Assembly: GCA_001940655.1 (NCBI GenBank)
Contig: MBAA01000018.1
Span: 1,780 to 10,412, forward strand
Reading direction: 5' to 3'
Length of the DNA stretch: 8,633 bases
From: Promethearchaeota archaeon CR_4
GTDB taxonomy: Archaea; Asgardarchaeota; Lokiarchaeia; Sigyniarchaeales; CR-4
Part shown: piece after piece, positions 7,301 to 8,633 of the stretch
How the letters are laid out: every line of letters starts with the position of its first letter
Position numbering within the stretch: the first letter of the stretch is position 1
The notes under the pieces: generated by a model
Told to the model about the DNA's origin: nothing
The model's input: only the letters and a program-made list of their open reading frames with translations
The model's database searches: none
Translations under genes and position numbers: made by a program

Positions 7301-7685
7301 TATAGACCTTTCCAAAAAAATCAGTAAAATCCGGCAAGATTTTGTTTCCTCATTATCTCTGGAGTTCAAGATAAAAAATTCTACAAAGATAATGGATTGG
7401 GATAATTTGGATTGGGGAATTTTTTTAAATGAACTGCATCGCTTATCACGAAAATCGCAGAAACAATTTAATCAATTTAATCCAAAAATAATTCCAAAAC
7501 CTCTTAGTCTCTCACAGAAATCTGAATGGAATACCCATTTCAAGAGACAAAAAGCGGCAATTCGTTTAGCGGAAGAAGAAATTCAAATCCGTATACAACA
7601 ACTAGATACGCAATTTTATGCGTTGTATGGATTAACTGCCACCCAAGTCCAAACGATCGAAAATTATTTCTCCCAAGGATATTAG
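4245..7685 (+). CDS. Type IIG restriction-modification enzyme (N6-adenine methyltransferase fused to nuclease)
   Basis: Single polypeptide expected to cut unmodified DNA and methylate adenine in its own site. From TTG 4245 it is 1146 aa. An N-terminal PD-(D/E)xK nuclease (about 65-185) shows SPDYVFF (D99) and GEAKSW (E129, K131), then QITYYL and GILTNGKLWRLY as in HsdR_N-like folds. A helical linker covers about 240-460. The methylase has motif X GSFYTP (476-481), motif I DPAMGSGHF (527-535), an acidic loop at D579 and motif IV NPPY (665-668). A TaqI-C/type IIG-like target-recognition region covers about 815-1005 (LLALLNSKIYRFLFY, DINPDVLRKIAIPEI), followed by a coil and a typical YALYGLT end. 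No separate specificity subunit or helicase is present, so it looks self-contained. Base composition is much more AT-rich than both neighbours, suggesting transfer. The annotated TTG lacks a ribosome-binding site; the original start is probably ATG 4210, one base out of frame. Confidence 0.85.
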   Translation: MASVSPFPSYHNENLFSNYYLEKHLQRESFWTTITENELDSFWSFIHTLFSKEQTELAKYNETTLEEKWIRPILDKLGHIYLIKHPIKALGEEQIRSPDYVFFNTEENQKNTLRDHDAGERTGTYAVGEAKSWDKKLDANDKNTDPFESRSPHYQITYYLRTTSTQWGILTNGKLWRLYLGDFGFKKVYYEVNLESILRRNIKQNMLYFLVFFRQASFIPYGAQPSILEKIKTGSETYAIKIQQEIKKQAYEALRNLCQGFLDSWSEPSKKPGLTEIQRNGLILLYRLLFIFYAESHHILPVSDTQYFEKYSLHKLRLEIREKGIKRASRTSLYWSRLTALFAIISDTQETSNLALNIPRFKEGLFSPKYQTFFEKHEIGNSSLIEAIKRLSQNLGTPEKELYDYSSLEITHLGSIYEGLLDYRIRYEQEAYVGVKRNKLPVWIPKSEVQPWERISEEVPPKTIFLEAGQGERKSSGSFYTPSEIVKHMSYTCLEPIFDHFREEAIQNLQFDPKRYIELILHLKILDPAMGSGHFLLGIAEYIANELMRVQVTLPVESEEDNFLRYVKTVIENTIYGVDLNALAVDLAKDALWFEIAFLNESLSLIEQRIKWGNALTGIITANNFPFERITGYDTEGIIHPFDWNLEFPLIFQGKDPGFDLIIGNPPYINAINMKMRMPEVRDYLKENYKFLSEKWDIYIAFIERCLCLLRKGGVLSFIVPDAFLSEKYAKPIREYIQNSFRILQIDYFSDVIIFERVGIHNIILTLQKEPPKLPIRKILYRDLKGSVEIKEVLDYERIFTEFFDETITLDESKFYTLDDIAYISTGIVFNAKEPEYKGQFKKKDLISLTPTKNHTRKLLEGDKVFPYEIRGHCYVEWGTERVPRNIRRPTFSELHQSHKLVTNKLGAFKVAYDDEGYLCDQTVRVIIKWQQIQGITNDSIKKTLSKARYSREDLELISRGFDYYVLLALLNSKIYRFLFYKKRTSHSMDINPDVLRKIAIPEINSDDQSEIKRLTREIIDLSKKISKIRQDFVSSLSLEFKIKNSTKIMDWDNLDWGIFLNELHRLSRKSQKQFNQFNPKIIPKPLSLSQKSEWNTHFKRQKAAIRLAEEEIQIRIQQLDTQFYALYGLTATQVQTIENYFSQGY

Positions 7686-7743
7686 TAAGGGCACATCTTA
7701 TGTCAAAACGCTCCAATACGAAAATCCTCTCGTGAATCATTGA

Positions 7744-8454
7744 ATGTCACAAAACATCCTCGAAGGCGTGAAGTTAGTCATTTTCGACTTGGACGGCGTC
7801 ATCTTCGACATAGTGGGAGCCATTCGCCGATCCGCAGCGGATGGTATCCAGAAATATGACCTCAAGACAACCATCGAGGATACGATGGCGGACCTCGCGC
7901 ACCTCGTTGAAAAACTGCAGGCTGTCCCCATCCCGCAAATCGTGCTTAATAGTTACGAGTTACTGAAGATTCCCGCCCTCGATGGGATTCCCCTCCTCAA
8001 ACGCCTCCAAATCACCCTGTATTTCTACGCCCGCTTCCGAGAATACAAGAATGAAGCAAAATTATTCCCTCGAATTGATGAGATCATCAAACAACTCGCA
8101 GCAAGGCAAATTCCCCTCGCGATCTTCACGAATCAAAAAGCTAGCTATGCCCAAGAGGTGCTCCAGAAATTTGGCCTCGCCCAATACTTCAATAAAATCT
8201 TCGGTTTTAACGAGGTAAAGAAAACCAAACCCGACCCGGAAGGTATTGTCAAGTTAATGGATGCCTTCAAAATCAAGAACCCCAACGCGGTGATTTATGT
8301 TGGGGATATGATCACGGACATCCAAGCGGGGTTGGCTGCCCGGGTTAAAATCATCGCGGTCGGTAGCGGATTAGTCGCGAAGGAGAAACTCCAAAAGGAG
8401 AATCCCACGCATTTCGTAAATGACACGGCGGAGCTCGCCAATTTATTAAGGTAA
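7744..8454 (+). CDS. HAD-superfamily hydrolase, phosphoglycolate-phosphatase-like
   Basis: Probable cytoplasmic phosphatase of the haloacid dehalogenase superfamily, 236 aa. Motif I is DLDG (D15 nucleophile, D17 acid/base), motif II is T129-N130 after LAIF, motif III is K162 in KTKPDP, and motif IV is GDMITD (D188, D192, metal binding). A helical C1-type cap lies between motif I and the core (about 22-105), as in phosphoglycolate phosphatase and PpaX-like enzymes. All catalytic residues are present, so it should be active, but the substrate cannot be read from sequence. An in-frame TGA directly before ATG 7744 fixes the earliest start. No Shine-Dalgarno is evident, and the 58-nt gap after the restriction-modification gene shows no clear promoter. 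GC content returns to that of the left-hand genes. The 3' end overlaps the next gene tail to tail. Confidence 0.88.
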   Translation: MSQNILEGVKLVIFDLDGVIFDIVGAIRRSAADGIQKYDLKTTIEDTMADLAHLVEKLQAVPIPQIVLNSYELLKIPALDGIPLLKRLQITLYFYARFREYKNEAKLFPRIDEIIKQLAARQIPLAIFTNQKASYAQEVLQKFGLAQYFNKIFGFNEVKKTKPDPEGIVKLMDAFKIKNPNAVIYVGDMITDIQAGLAARVKIIAVGSGLVAKEKLQKENPTHFVNDTAELANLLR

Positions 8455-8633
8455 TACTGTTTCGAGCTTCTCCACCATCGCCGGCAGATCTCGTAAAGTT
8501 TCGATGTTATGATCCATTTTTGGTTGGGGATGTCGGCGAAATGAATTGGGATCCTTGTCGATGACGAGGATAGGGGTCATACCTACCGCGGTTGCCCCCT
8601 CCATCTCATGGTCGTCTCCGTCCCCGATATAGG
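8446..8633 (-). CDS. C-terminal end of a second HAD-family hydrolase (partial, cut by window edge)
   Basis: The minus strand from 8631 to the TAA at 8448-8446 encodes 61 residues without a stop, and the gene continues beyond the window. They begin YIGDGDDHEMEGATAVGM, followed by TPILVIDKD, and end near NIETLRDLPAMVEKL. The GDGDDHE block followed by EGA and GM matches HAD motif IV (the usual form is GDS..ND.EGA..VGM), with D and E residues available for magnesium. The IETLRDLP ending is typical of the C-terminus of this family. The nucleophile motif and cap lie outside the window, so the subfamily is unknown. It converges on the other HAD gene, and the two overlap by 9 nt. Confidence 0.75.
   Translation of the reverse strand, partial: YIGDGDDHEMEGATAVGMTPILVIDKDPNSFRRHPQPKMDHNIETLRDLPAMVEKLETVLP

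Noticed and set aside
4245..7685. BREX PglX methyltransferase instead of type IIG enzyme
   Set aside because: The protein size is compatible, but the N-terminal D...ExK nuclease motif and the absence of any other BREX genes nearby favour a self-contained type IIG enzyme.
7698..7733. Small frame MSKRSNTKILS between the restriction-modification and HAD genes
   Set aside because: Eleven codons with no ribosome-binding site. Nothing supports it as a gene.
1..8633. tRNA, rRNA, CRISPR array or insertion sequence
   Set aside because: I read both strands for cloverleaf-like blocks, regularly spaced short repeats and transposase motifs and saw none. The only tandem repeats are the in-frame units of the surface protein.

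Overview
The window looks archaeal and most likely comes from an Asgard archaeon (Heimdall/Loki/Thor-type). The best evidence is the first gene, a secreted repeat protein. It ends in an Ig-like domain opening with a 'PADIS...G..INW' strand, followed by an IPGF motif, one membrane helix and a short basic tail. That C-terminal layout resembles the surface-protein anchors described for Asgard archaea. T-rich tracts after a gene and several starts with little or no Shine-Dalgarno fit an archaeon too. The lineage is inferred from memory of these families and no search was run.

Layout: (1) 16-1875 (+), a cell-surface protein with eight tandem units of about 54-59 residues, probably an eight-bladed beta-propeller. 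(2) 1876-1929, a convergent spacer with two T-tracts. (3) 1930-2520 (-), an EngB/YihA-family GTPase. (4) 2539-4032 (-), an unrecognised 497-residue protein with a Lys/Pro-rich disordered N-terminus, a coiled-coil middle and a compact C-terminal domain. It lies 18 nt upstream of engB and is probably co-transcribed with it. (5) 4033-4209, a divergent intergenic region with two short dyads, an 11-bp-period direct repeat and candidate TATA elements. (6) 4245-7685 (+), a large single-chain type IIG restriction-modification enzyme, clearly AT-richer than its neighbours. (7) 7744-8454 (+), a HAD-family hydrolase. (8) 8446-8633 (-), the C-terminal end of a second HAD-family hydrolase, cut by the window edge and overlapping the previous gene tail to tail by 9 nt.

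The genes do not form one pathway. The engB pair looks like a two-gene operon, possibly linking a GTPase to a scaffold or nucleic-acid-binding partner. The type IIG enzyme is a self-contained defence gene, probably acquired by transfer. The most notable sequence-level feature is at its 5' end. A strong Shine-Dalgarno and ATG (4210) open a frame that closes after 32 codons, while the enzyme's own frame has only a poorly placed TTG. One extra A in the A5 run at 4240-4244 would join the two, so the gene is either frameshifted here (mutation, phase variation or assembly error) or starts unusually. No tRNA, rRNA, CRISPR array or insertion sequence was seen.
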